Below the pieces are notes generated by a model that was not told the DNA's origin, ran no database searches, and saw only the letters and a program-made list of their open reading frames with translations. This document shows, piece by piece, positions 13,697-26,002 of a stretch of DNA of 64,000 nucleotides. Every line of letters starts with the position of its first letter. Position 1 is the stretch's first letter. The translations under genes were made by a program, and so were the position numbers. Source of the DNA: Istiophorus platypterus (lineage: Eukaryota > Chordata > Actinopteri > Istiophoriformes > Istiophoridae); the NCBI GenBank assembly GCA_016859345.1, contig CM029126.1, positions 12,305,027 to 12,369,026 on the forward strand. Direction: 5' to 3'.

Positions 13697-15870
13697 TAAT
13701 AAACTGATGTTACATGCCCACCACATACACAATGTGTTTACATATTGATGCAGTTGCACCTTATGTTCAATGCAAAGCCTTGGTCTGAATAAAACACGTT
13801 ATTCGAGGCATGTGCATTGGGCAAGGAGCAGGTTTTGTAAACGGGAGCCATAAGGCAGAGTAGGTTGGCTTCTCTTTGCTTCACGACACCAGTCACAGGA
13901 CTTATCACCAGTCAGATACGACTGAGGGAGCACGGGGAGCACAGGAGCACAGTTTCAGCACAGGAAGATCATGTGTTTCATGAGTAATCTGGTCGTTCTG
14001 CCTATGTGTCCTTGGGTGTGTTGCACATAGATGACAGGTCTGGAGAGGGGTGGTCTTCTGAGTTATTAAGACAATATGTTAAACTAAAACTACAGTTTAT
14101 TACAACTAGCATAGCACAGCCCATTGGTTGTATTGGTTCTTTGTGAATGAGGCAACATCACTAAGATATGAGTTTTCAACAAACCACAGAGTTAGTCACA
14201 TTTACAGAATCTGGAGGAGTAAATGAGAGTAGACAATGAAATTACAGCCCAAACTGTCCAATTTGAACATCTAGCCCAGCTTACAGTCTGACGTCCTGCT
14301 TCAACTTTTACATATTGCACATGATGGAGTTTTGCCAACTCTCATTTGTACAATAATGCGTTGGGTACAATGCTATTGGAATCCACAAGACAAATAAACA
14401 AACAAACAAAACAGCATGTGTAAGCATTTACCGTGTACCCTGTGTACTATAAATGAAGTTTAAAGTGTTCTTTGCTCTCTGAGGGACTGGTAATGAGCTA
14501 CAACGCATGTATTTATGATTTAGAGTAAGAATAAGCTTTTGGAAAGCCAAGGCATTATGCTTTAAGTGAGAGCCTGGGTTTTTATATTGCTGTTGAAACT
14601 CTGAAGGTTAGCCATGCAGTGCATACAGTTGGGATTAATTGTAATGTCAGCAGTCTTTACAAAAAGGACAAATAAATTCTTTGTGTGTATTTTAGATATT
14701 GGGAGAACAAGCTTATTGTAAGCAGTTTCATATTTACAAGCCTGTCCATGAATAACTGGTTTCTTGATAAAAAAGGGACACCATCAGAGAAGGAAAAAAA
14801 TATTCTATTCAGCCTGACTTATTATGGTAAATGTATGCAGATAGAAAAAAAAAACTGCCTTCAGGTCCATGACTGGGAGAACTTCTCTGTTAGAACAGTC
14901 TTTGCATGACCATTGGATGGATATTCATTGCTTAATTGCTCAGTATGTGAGAGTGCAGTCCTTGGCCTCCACAGCCGCATTCCCACCTTCAGGGAGTCAA
15001 AACAAACCCTCTCTATAAACCCATCCACTTCAACATGTGGCAAATAAAGAGTTATATCATACCTCAGTAAAATAAATCTGCATGTTTAATCCCAATGACT
15101 CCAGTTACACAATGGCCATTGTGGCTTTAATAGATTTATGTATTCGTATGAAGGATTACAAGGCAAGGGCACTAAGAGGAGGCACCACTGCTCACCAAAG
15201 CTGCAACTGAACAGCGGCACCAAGTGGTCAGCTTTGGCTCCTGCAGCATGGATTTTACAGGGGGTCTCTGATTTGTAATACCCACAAGTTATCTGTTTTT
15301 TCACAGCTGTGCATGCTGCAACCTCTGGCTCTTTTACTCAGCTAATTTTTCATACTTTAAGACTAAGCCATTGGCCATTTTGTGTATCTGGATTGGAATA
15401 CATACAACAATACAACAAAAAAGTAAAATTAAACTGTGTTCATGATGCTGAGCCTATATTCCTGGTAGTACTGTATGTTAGTTCCTTGTGGTCTGGGTTT
15501 TAACCCCATGAAAGCAGTAAGCTGATGAAGAATACTAGCCTGAGATTAATAACGGAGGGAGTGCTTTGACTTTTTATCATCCCTTTAGTTCAATTTTCAA
15601 ATGTCATCTAAAAATCTGAATCACTGCCTGGATCCTCCACTGAGCTGGTGATGCATCTGTTATCAATTGGAAATGATGATGCTTTCTTCAAAACATTATC
15701 AGCAGAATGATAAGGAATAACCTGTGCACATACAACACATACATCTGTAACTGAAGAAAAGCCCGTTTTCTAAATGCGATGAGGTTTGAAAGAAAAATGT
15801 TGTAAAGGGAGCAGCCTACAGTGTTGCAAGTCACTGGCAAGCAGAAATCCAAGGAAGATGAATTTATATG

Positions 15871-16165
15871 TCTAGCAAATCTCAAAATGTCAGAAAATTG
15901 TGAAAAATCATCTTTAAAAAGCCACAATTTTCTGAAGCTCACTGTGACATCTTAACATTGCTTGTTTCGTCTAGTCCATGGTCAAAAAAAAAAGATATTC
16001 AGTTCACTATCACATTAGGCAATTAAATCAGTAAATCTTCACAATTTAGGAGCTTGGTCTTGTGAATAATAAGTAATTTGCATAAAAAAGGATTAAAACT
16101 TGATTGTCAAGAGAGTTGCCTATTATTTATTTGATCGGCTAATAGATTACTGACTAATCATTTTA
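15871..16165 (+). mobile_element. small inverted-repeat DNA transposon relic, copy A
   Basis: The series ctcaaaatgtcagaaaattg, agatattcagttcactatca, aatcttcacaatttaggagc, acttgattgtcaagagagtt and gactaatcattttaga follows the body of a common fish element that starts near CAGGGCTGCAACTAATGATT and has alternating GATTAATC motifs at its ends. I believe it is a non-autonomous hAT-type element, from memory. The left terminus is degraded. Confidence 0.7.
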
Positions 16166-16956
16166 GATACACACCAGAACATACAAATGGCCAACAGAAA
16201 ATTGGTTTATAGTTAAGGAATGGTTTGATAAGTTTATAATATACTGGGTTTTTTTCAGTGTAAACTGGTCACTGAAATACAATTTTTATTCACAGTAACC
16301 TTTCAAGCCTACATAGATTGAGAATTTGATACTAAAAGAAATGAGTTTTGTGTAGATTATTAATTAAATGTTTTATGTTACTGTCTGGTGAAACCCAACT
16401 TTACATATTACTTTGCCACCAGAAGGTTTCTTTCACCGACCAACTTTTGTCCTTCATATTGAACATCTGTCGACGTCCTCAGTCTCTGCCTGTTTATCTT
16501 CCATCTCTCTCTACCTTACCTCTATCTGTTCATCTTCTTCCTTGTGCTGTGCTGTGCAGTCAGTCAGCGGAGAATAACCCTACCTGTATGACAAAGACCT
16601 GTTGCATAAGATCATAGACAGTGAGCCTGGTTGCGCTCTGACATCAGTGGCAGCTTTATCCCTCCATCAGTCAGTCCAGACATACAGGTACACACTGCTG
16701 GCCTGTCCCATTGTCATTCAAATGTTGGGCTGGTGATTGAAGTGCTTATCTCTCCTAATCGGAGCGTGTAAAGGTATTACTGCTGAGGGAGAAAGTCGCC
16801 ACACCAACTTTGATATGGAAAATCACATCTGTGAGCTCCCAAACAACATTATCTACAGAGAACTGAATATACCAGGTAAAACCTTTCCTGCAACCCCTAC
16901 ATCTGTTGTCTTGGATTAGCTGCTTTTTTTCCTTTTTCACAACCTCAAAGATGGAC

Positions 16957-16970
16957 GGGGGGGGGGGGGG
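16957..16970. repeat. G14 homopolymer
   Basis: Fourteen consecutive G bases; prone to sequencing and assembly length error. Confidence 0.95.
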
Positions 16971-17455
16971 TGTTAGAAAAGGGAGGCAAATAAAGAGCCA
17001 AACACGCATCTTGTTAAAAGTAAGATTTGTAAGCTTATTATTTTGTTATCATGATCATTGTTATAACCTCTGTTATGTTTTGTTCAGTTTACAGTTTATT
17101 TTCAAGTTCATTTAAAGTCATTCCAGTCGAAGGTAAACATGATTGTAAATTGTTGTTTCCAACACTATTAAATGCTTTTGTTGTTTTGCCAGACAACAAT
17201 CGGTCCCACTCTCTCCCACATACAGACACATGGAAAGAGCAGAAACAAAGAGACTGTTGCTCACTTGCTGGCTCGCCCATTCATTCGCTCATTCACACGT
17301 CTCCAAACACTGACACAGGTACACAGAGACAGACGCCATCTCATGCTAAAGTTCCTGCACACAGCCATGAAGTGATTAACAGAAATGAGCTCTGATTCTT
17401 ACCCTCCCTGACAAACACACATTCATGGGCACACAGACACATACACAGACATACA

Positions 17456-17478
17456 GACACACACACACACACACACAA
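17456..17478. repeat. (CA)n microsatellite
   Basis: Short CA tract preceded by degenerate CAGACA units from about 17420. Confidence 0.85.
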
Positions 17479-18279
17479 ACAGACTTTCTTGCTCACGTGT
17501 CTAAGTTCTTAAGTGCAACTTATTGAAGAGTGATTTACCCTCTCACACAGATCTTTGACCTTCCCCCTCCATACCAGAACCAAAACATTTCCTACCGTTC
17601 CCTCCCAGAAAGAGCCATACGTACACCTGAATGGTTCACATCCTGTATATAGTCAATTGTATTCAGTGATGCTCCAAGGCTACAGGATCCTTGTTTGTTT
17701 CCACACATAGACATTCTTGTTAGGGAGACAAGAGCTAATAAATTTTTGAATGAATTTATCTATGAATTTAAAAATGCGTGCTTTTGCTTTTTGGCTGTCC
17801 TTTCCAAACAAAATATATTTTATTCTTTTGTGTGTGAATTACCGGATAATTTGACCCTTTAGGACTCTAAAAAGTATTCGAACATAACTGTCAGAGAGAA
17901 TAACTACCCTTTGTTTGAACTGGTCACAGCCTGGAGGCCAACATTTCCCGACTTAAACCTTAAACCTGAATGATTATTCATTCAACAAAGAGATTCACAG
18001 AGTGTAGACCATTTTTACATATGACTCACCCCCCACCCCCCCAAAGTTTCCAACTTTTTAAACCCTTGTTTTCCCCCTGAAGAAAACCAATTATACACCA
18101 CAGCGAACTCAAAAAAAAAAAAAAAAAAGGACCACAAAGAAATCTGAGATTCAAGCTTGTACAAATGCTTACATCACATTTCACCTTGGCAGATTTCAAA
18201 ATACTAGAATTCCACACATTAAGATGGGTATTTGGACGTCTCGCATATCGCCGTGTGACCTGGTTGGTCAACGGTCAGC

Positions 18280-18345
18280 CTGCTCTCCATCATCATCATC
18301 TTCATTATCATAATACTCATCATCACCTTCATCATTGCTATCAGT
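18280..18345. repeat. degenerate (CAT)n stretch
   Basis: Imperfect CAT/CAC triplets. They produce a false histidine-rich open frame. Confidence 0.75.
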
Positions 18346-18539
18346 TACTATGGTAAGCCATGCCCTACTAGAGTCCACCGTCGGCAGGGTAGGGTATCCA
18401 TGGTGAATAAGGTGCTAGTTGCTATGGAAATGCTATTCTGAAGCAACTGACTGGTACAGTTGTCTGAGCTTGAACTGCCGTACCTTCCCATCGAAGCACT
18501 TGGTTTGTATGTAATTACTTGTTGCTTTAGTTGTGTTTT

Positions 18540-18543
18540 GATT

Positions 18544-18576
<33 letters not shown>

Positions 18577-18578
18577 TT
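18540..18578. repeat. T-tract plus (ATT)n
   Basis: A poly-T run followed by about eight ATT units. Confidence 0.85.
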
Positions 18579-19628
18579 GGATTTTCCCACTTATAAGGTG
18601 TACAGTATGTGGATGTATTTTCAGGCTGTTAGTACCATTTAAAATATTCTCACTCGCTATCAAACACTCACACATGGTACACACAAACTTTTTTTTTTTT
18701 TTTTCCCACTCAGGCACTCACAAACAGAATCATACAGTAACAGAAAATTGTCCACATATGGCATCTGACAAATTAGTTTACAAAGATGAGATTGGTGGAG
18801 CAGGCTGCTACACCAACGTGGACCAGATGAGAGCTTCTGATTATCCAGGATATATGCTTCTGTGAGTGACTGTCCTTCCTCCTTCGCCCCCCTCCTTCGC
18901 CCCCCCCCCCACATTGCTCCTCTTCCTCTCCTCTGAACAGCTTGCGGGCCTCTGAGAGAAGGGCAGTATTGCTGAGTGCATCCATGGCTGCTCCGTAGCC
19001 ATCATGTGCTTTAGTTAACCTCAGAGATGACAGAGGACTAACTGAGTACTTCAAAGACAGTACAGAAAAGTAACACAGCAACTTATATCAATAAATCCTT
19101 CTAATGTCTGTGTCACGGACATGTCTAAGCCCCCCCCCCCCCAATGATGTTTAAATGAATGATTCATCATTTAAATGCTCTGTGTTTCCCCTTGACCCCA
19201 TCCACACCTGTTACCTTCTTTAGAGACTGATGGTGAACACATGATGACACAGCAGAGTAGAGTTGGCAACTAAAAACACTGGTGTCTGGAGTCCAAGGGT
19301 GCGTTGAACTGTGTATGAACTATCAGCTACTTTGACTAGTCTCCTGCACAGGACCAGCATGGTTCATCAGCTGGTACTTGTTTTTTTTCTCTGTGGTCTG
19401 GAACAAGTTCCCAGCATCAAGAGCAACAACAATATCAACAACAAAAAAAGGCAATTTCAGTTCAATTCTGCTGAAATCTATTTGATTCAGTTCATTTGAG
19501 TTCAGTTTAAGTCTTGTTGCAAGAAATTATGGAAACTAGCCCTAAGGAAGTGTTTTAGCCAATCTTATCCGGGGGAAAGTCTTCAAATGGTTTTCAATTG
19601 GGTGGCTGGATTTGATGCCTTTTCTTCT

Positions 19629-19634
19629 TTTATT
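19629..19634 (-). terminator. candidate poly(A) signal AATAAA of efna3
   Basis: AATAAA on the minus strand, about 530 nt downstream of the stop. It is the first canonical hexamer in transcript direction, but a six-base motif in AT-rich DNA is weak evidence by itself. Confidence 0.3.
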
Positions 19635-19899
19635 AGGATTTCAGTCCCTCCCCCTCTCCCGTTGTGTAAATGCTTTGTGTGGTGTGCATGATTCAACAAG
19701 CTCAACCTGTGGCCTGTTCAGACACACACACGCACACACTCACACATAGATAGAGACAAACACATACTCACAAACAATCTACCACACCTGCATCTGTGTG
19801 CACAGGCTGACTTTAATGCAATATATTGTTCAGTCTGTGTCACTGAGCGCCTGAAGGTCTTTAAACTCCACCAGAACTACACTCCATCAAACACACAGC

Positions 19900-19931
19900 T
19901 GTACAAACACACACACACAAGCACACACACA

Positions 19932-19969
<38 letters not shown>

Positions 19970-19988
19970 AGACATACACACACACACG
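19900..19988. repeat. (CA)n microsatellite in the efna3 3' UTR region
   Basis: About 90 bp of imperfect CA repeat, roughly 180 nt after the stop codon, so it would be (UG)n in the mRNA if the 3' UTR is as predicted. Confidence 0.93.
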
Positions 19989-20163
19989 ATCACACTGTGA
20001 TGCTTGAAAACTCTCATTTCAAAGTCTTGCTACTCTTGCCTTCTGCTCTATTTGTGTTATATTAACTCTCCTCTCCTGACCCCCACCCCTTCTCTCCCAC
20101 CCACTGATACTGTACACCCTCCCAAGGCTAGTTGGCATGGTGACGCTGATGGGATGGCCGTTG

Positions 20164-20282
20164 CTAGGAGATGAAGAGAATGGCCAGAAGGAGCATCATC
20201 ACTGTGAGGAGAAGGCGATCCCTGGATGGGCTGCTTCCGCTGACGCTCTTCTCCAGCTTGGGAACAAAAGGGTTAAATTCGT
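20164..20282 (-). CDS. efna3: efna3 exon 5: stalk and GPI-anchor signal, stop codon
   Basis: The coding part of the last exon starts after acceptor ttttctctgtatttccag (AG at 20284-20283) and ends with TAG at 20166-20164. It encodes EFNPFVPKLEKSVSGSSPSR, a short DR spacer and a 16-residue hydrophobic end, LLLTVMMLLLAILFIS. This is a standard GPI transfer signal: small residues (SGSS, likely attachment region), a polar spacer and a terminal hydrophobic tail with no cytoplasmic residues. VPKLEKS and SGxSP match the mammalian ephrin-A3 tail. The exact attachment residue cannot be decided by eye. Confidence 0.95.
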
Positions 20283-22063
20283 CTGGAAATACAGAGAAAA
20301 GAGAGGAGGAGAGGAAACAATGGGGGAGACTGGTGACTGGTAATTTCAATCATCACAGTGTTAAAACAGAGAATTTCTCTACACTTGAAAACCTTGAAAG
20401 GAAAATTTGGAAGATAAGTTTATCTGAGCTTCTAATTATGCCGTAATCTTGTTACACAGTACGGCTGTTATTAAACATGGCCGAATTTGTTTCAGTGAAA
20501 CAGCCCGACTGAAAAAAAGGCAGCCACCAGCACACAAAGACTTACTCCCACTGAAATGTGGTTAGCCTGCCACAGCACAACAGCAGTGCCAAAGCAGACA
20601 GCAGCTGTTATCAGAGAGCTCTCATTGTTTTAATAAAGTGATGCATTCCAGTCGCTCACGCTGGTATTCTTTTATATACATACACATCGTATACAGCGTA
20701 ACACCCCCCCCCACACACACACACAAACATATGCACCAGGTGGTGTCCTAAAAATAGTTTGGGGTATTTAGTACCATGTTACACACCACACATGGATGTC
20801 TAGTCGATGTACAAAAACACAAACCTCCAGACAGTTCACTGCGTGTCTAAACTTGTCTAAACTCTAAACACATGTGCAGTCAGACACACCCTCAGTAGTA
20901 ACCTGATTAATGAGACCTGAGACCAGACAGAAGCACAATTTTCTGTCTGTACAAAAGTCAGTTAATGCTGATGTGTTTGCACTCCAATGGAATCAAAGGG
21001 AAGTGGAGATATTCTCAGTGTTTCCATATCTACTTCCAGCACCTTTCAAGCTGCTCTGTGGCTCAGGCAGGCTCGCACCTGGTTTTAGAGATGGCCTCCC
21101 CTGGTATGCTCCTCAGGACGATCTAATCAGGTCTATGTGGCAGTGGGGCTCAGGTTAAATGCTTTGACCACTCTGTAACCGAGCGTGCAGCTGAGGGGTC
21201 AGGACACTGTTACTTTGGCACCGCAGTGATGCATTTTTTTAAAGACACGAAGAGCAGACTGCATAGAATCTTGCACAACTGGATCTAAAGTGTGGCACTT
21301 CTAATTTCCTCATTATGCACCTACACACCTACACAGATCCCTGTAACAGGGTAACAGGTAAACACGTAATTATAAGCATGCATTTTTGGCATGATGTTTG
21401 TGCATGGGGTGTGTGACGTACATTGTGACCTTCTGACATGTTCTGAGCCAAACATCAGGGTTGCACAAGGAAGCTGTATGTGCAACTGTGTCTGCTTGTA
21501 TGTGCATGTGCGTGTGTGTGTGGTATGTGTGTACATGTGTACACGCGTGCGTGTGCGTGTGCGTGTGCGTGTTTGTGAATGCACGCCACATTTTGGAGCA
21601 GAAACAGGCCTCATCCGCCTGATAATTAGGAAGCTCAGACACCTAGAGGCATCTGTGAATCTTAATGCTGACAAGAAAAAGGAGATATATTAGTCTCTGA
21701 TTGTGTTTATGAGAATATTTTTCTGTGTTCTTGTGGGTGTACTTGTGTACTTTCTTGTATCCTGGAGGGGACTTTAACCTGAAAGCACACTAGACAGTTC
21801 AAGGTGCTTGTATATGTGATTTTAATTACAGCCCCTGGCAGAACCACTGTAAGCAAATAAACACAAGCATTAGATGTATCATTTGGAGTGTGTGATGGAT
21901 AAGATGAAGTTGATTCTGTTATCCATTCTTTTAGCTCCATAATGCGAATAATCTATAATAATCATCCCATTTTTCATGAAATATGGTGCCATGTGATATA
22001 TTGTTACATCCCAAATAAACAACATAAGGATGAAAAACTCATTGAAGATAGCTATATCAAATT

Positions 22064-22102
<39 letters not shown>

Positions 22103-25100
22103 TATGAAAAGCAGCTTCCACTGATATAAACCTTTCTTAAACAGTGATTTACCATCATCTATTAGCAGGTGGTAAATTAGAACATGCTAAACATATATAT
22201 GTATGATGTATGGAATCGTAATTTTCACAGTACTGCAAGACAAAATACACAATTCAGTATATAGTACCAACAATTTAACAACATATATGATACTCAGGCC
22301 TGCATAAGGGATATTTTGAAGTGACCGAATAAAAAAAGTATAACATGTCTATTTCTACAAATGAGATGAGGGAGCTCTTAACAGCTTGTGCATGTGTCCG
22401 GCCACTGATATCCAACCTGATATTGCTGGCAAAGTACCTCAAACCCACTATCGCTTAAGGGAATGGTAATTGCCACAATAAAACCCATTAAAGAAAAAGC
22501 TTCTGATGCCTCCACTAATGGACGGACCTGATCGTCAGATGCCGTAACCCGAGCCAACAGGCTCAATAAACGAGTATCCTCCCACTGAAAGCATCAGCAA
22601 TCGCATGACTGCATGGGGAGCTGCTAGCACCATTCCACTGGTGTTGTAAATGAGATCTAAATAAAATCTAATACTAGAGGCCTTATTCAGGAGGGAATCA
22701 CTGTTGAGCTGTAGACACTGATTGAAAGGGGCAGTGCCCAGGAAATAAACCGTGAGCACTGAAGGGCAGAGAGAGGGAGAGACAGGTGGTTTACAATATG
22801 AACCTGCGACTTTCAGCTTGGTTAAACATTTTCAGACACGGTAATCAGGCAGATTTGAACTGAGCAGTTTGAGTCTCGCCGTGTCTTTGTATGAAAGTAC
22901 TGATGTGAACTTTGAATAACAGTAATTAAAATTATGTGTGATGATGTGATGAGTCTAATAGGCAGGCAGGAGGACTGACAACGAGGGACGGGAATAGGAA
23001 ACTGTATCGCTTCTTTGTTTTTTTTCAGTTCATTTCTCAGCTCCCTGCTGGTTTCCTCACTTCCTCCCGCATCACTTGGGTTCTCCAATTAATTTAACTG
23101 GCAGCAAAGCACTACAGGTGAAAATGATCCCTGGGAGCTTGGGTAATTTGTGCTCTGCTATTGTGTCAGCCATTCACTAAATATTAACAGTATTTTCATG
23201 TACTCTCTTTTGCCTTATATGTCCAAGTACATTTAATACAACTATTCCTCTGTGGAAATACTCTTTGTTTTTTTTATATTGTTGTATGGACCTTGTAACT
23301 TGATGTGTACTGCATGTATTTTGACTTCAAGTGTATCTTTTATTTTACCGGGATCAAGATTAATGGCATTTACTCAGTTTACAGGTAATTGCTGGAAACG
23401 AAGGAAGGAGTAAATGGTTGCGATACCTGATGTGATATGTGATATGTATAGCTCATTGACACATTGGCAAATAAAAGTACTGGTGAACTAACTCTAATCT
23501 GTTATCACAAGAAAAAACACAAATAATAAATATAATTTTGAAATAAAATTATTATGGTTATAATTAACAAAACCTTCTTAAAATATAGTTTATATAACTG
23601 GGAGAACATTAATGCATAATATAAAAACCTAAATTTAATGTCATTTTTAAAAAAAAAAGAGATGTTAAAAGAGGGAAAACTCAATTTCACACATCAAAAG
23701 GTGAATAAACTGAGTTTTAGTGGCTTTCCCCTCCACTGCATTCCCACTTGTGCTCTGGGAGGGAAAAATGGAGGATGGGAATTAAAGGGCAGGAGGATGA
23801 GGAGGACAAGGAGAAAAGAGATGGAGGGAGAGAAAAATGAGATAAAAGAACAGTGGAAGGAAGAAAAAATATGAGGGAAGGGTATTTCAACAAACTCATG
23901 ACCTGCAGCCATTCTCTGCAGCCAGTGATGAGTTTTCCTATAACAGTTATGAGAACAGACTTAGTCATTACACGAGCTTGTGCGTTCAGGTGTGCACATG
24001 CACACACATTAACAACAACGGGGCATATATTTTACAGGCTACCTTGGAAAAGAGTTTGCAAGCTCTGTGACAGGATAATAATTGTTACTCACATGCGCGG
24101 TAGTATAATGGGTGGCATCTAGTTAGGCCAGGTTTGGCACACATGTTGCTGTTGTGCTGTTGTGCTATTGTTGCCATAACACTGAGAAGCAACCACATCT
24201 GAGAGATTATCCTAAAAGTGAGTCACTTATTGATTAACTGCTCAGCTTCTCCCTTAAATCTCTGCCAAATGTCATACAGGTCTTGCCCTAACGAATTTAG
24301 CACGATTCCCATGATTCCCACAGTGGCACCAGTCACGTAATGCTGATGAGGGCACTAAAAGGACAAGAGCGAGCACTTGCTTAGTTATGAGAGTTACCTA
24401 CAGGAATTCCAAACAATTCTTCCCTTTAAATTAACTTTGATGTAATTTTTGCTAAATAACCACGAAACTCTGTGTTCTTTGCTTATCCGGGTGAAAACTG
24501 TGAGTGTGAAATGAATATGTATCGGCGTTTAGTGGGATCAGCAGCTTGACAAGCCAGCTGGTGCTGTGAAGTTAACTGTGCTGGAGGTTTCTTTTGAAAA
24601 TGGCACATTTCGGTTTGGTTGGCCACTTTTGAACCTTTAAGGCCAATGAGTGGTTGCTCTGCCACCACATAGTAAAGACATACTGATGTTTTTCATGATT
24701 TAAGACTGATGTGATCTGAATGACAAACTCCAGTTTGTGATTGATTATGTGAATACAGACAGGCTGGAGAGATGTGTTCCGCACTTACCCGACTTCATGT
24801 GTGTCTAAGTTTAAGTGAGTGTGTGTCTGACTCACCAATATCGTCAATTTTTAGGCCTGGTCTAAGTGTGTAGTCTGGTTCTGTGGGCTGTGGCTCATCG
24901 TCCACGTCAGAGGCTGAAAGAGAGAGAGAAGAAATCAAGTAAGACAGAGAAAAAGGGAGGGGGACGTTGAGGGAGCAGGGGTTAAACCATTGCTCCAACC
25001 CAAAGGATTTTAATTACATCCAAGTTGACATCTAGAGATAAACGTGTGCAAGAGCGGCAAGGCAAGGTTGCAGGGGTTAAAAAAATCCCTTGGAGCAGAC

Positions 25101-25959
25101 AGACTGACAAGCCATAACTTTACCAGCAGCCCTGACAGAGAGAGAGAGAACATGAGTAAGCAAGCAAGGGAGAGAGAAGGGAGAGGGAGAGGGAGAGGGA
25201 GAGGGAGAGGAGGGAAGGCGAGGGGAGGAAGATCAAACTGAAGAGAAGTAGTGTTCGAAAAGGAATGGAGAGCGATGGAGTCGGGGAGCGGGGGTGAAAG
25301 AGGGAGGAGAGGTTAATACTACAGGGCTGTGGAAGTTAAAAGGACTGGACAGGCCAGGGATCAAAGTCTGTGTGTACATGTGTGTGTTTGTATGTGTGTG
25401 AGTGAGTGAGAGAGGGCAGAGAGATTGAAGGATGGCAGGAGCAGAAGCGAGAGAGGTTAACACTACATATACATAGCCACCCACTGACCGCACACAGGAA
25501 TAAATGGATTCTGACAGGGAGCAAGGGGAGGGTGGAAGGGGAGGAAAGAGGGAAAAGAGGAGAGGAGAGGAGAGGAAGGAGGCGGAGGGATGAGTGCCTT
25601 CAAAGCTGGAGCTGCTCCTTTCTCTGGCTTTGGAGCAAAAGAGAGGAAGAGAGAGACAGAAAAAGAGAAAGAAGGAAAGAAGAGACTTGTAATGGGGGTT
25701 CTATGCTGTGAATGAAAATGCTGCAGGGGAAACTCAGCAGGAGTATTAATAGCTCTGCCTGTTTTAGACTATATCTAGATTGCATATGCATTTGTATGCA
25801 GCTGATGTGTAAATGCGTGTGAGTTATAAGTGTATGTGAGTTGGTTCGCGGGAGCCTTGTGCCTCCTCGATGGGTAAAGCAGTCTGCAGACTGCAAACAG
25901 GTCCAAGCAGACACAGACACACAGACACAGACCTAGACCCAGACTCAGACAGACAGAAA

Positions 25960-26002
<43 letters not shown>

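Larger units (their letters stand above)
19605..20163 (-). other. efna3: probable efna3 3' untranslated region
   Basis: The region after the efna3 stop codon has no coding potential. The first AATAAA in transcript orientation is at 19634-19629, about 530 nt after the stop; an ATTAAA variant lies upstream near 19813. The left boundary is only an estimate set just past the AATAAA. It includes the long (CA)n tract at 19900-19988, transcribed as (UG)n. A longer 3' UTR using later AATAAA sites (17824-17819, 17101-17096) is possible. No clear GU-rich element follows the first signal, so the end is uncertain. Confidence 0.4.
20283..24835 (-). other. efna3 intron 4
   Basis: A 4.55-kb phase-1 GT-AG intron between the linker exon and the GPI-signal exon. 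It contains a C-tract/CA stretch near 20703-20727, a TG-rich stretch with CpG steps (21500-21574), a (TA)n tract (22064-22096) and a purine-rich stretch (23755-23880). The block around 22378-22790 is complex and not obviously repetitive. No exon or RNA gene was recognised. Confidence 0.9.

Noticed and set aside
24095..24125. Stretch resembling the start of a tRNA gene (gcgcggtagtataatgggtg)
   Set aside because: No matching B box, anticodon stem or acceptor pairing follows.
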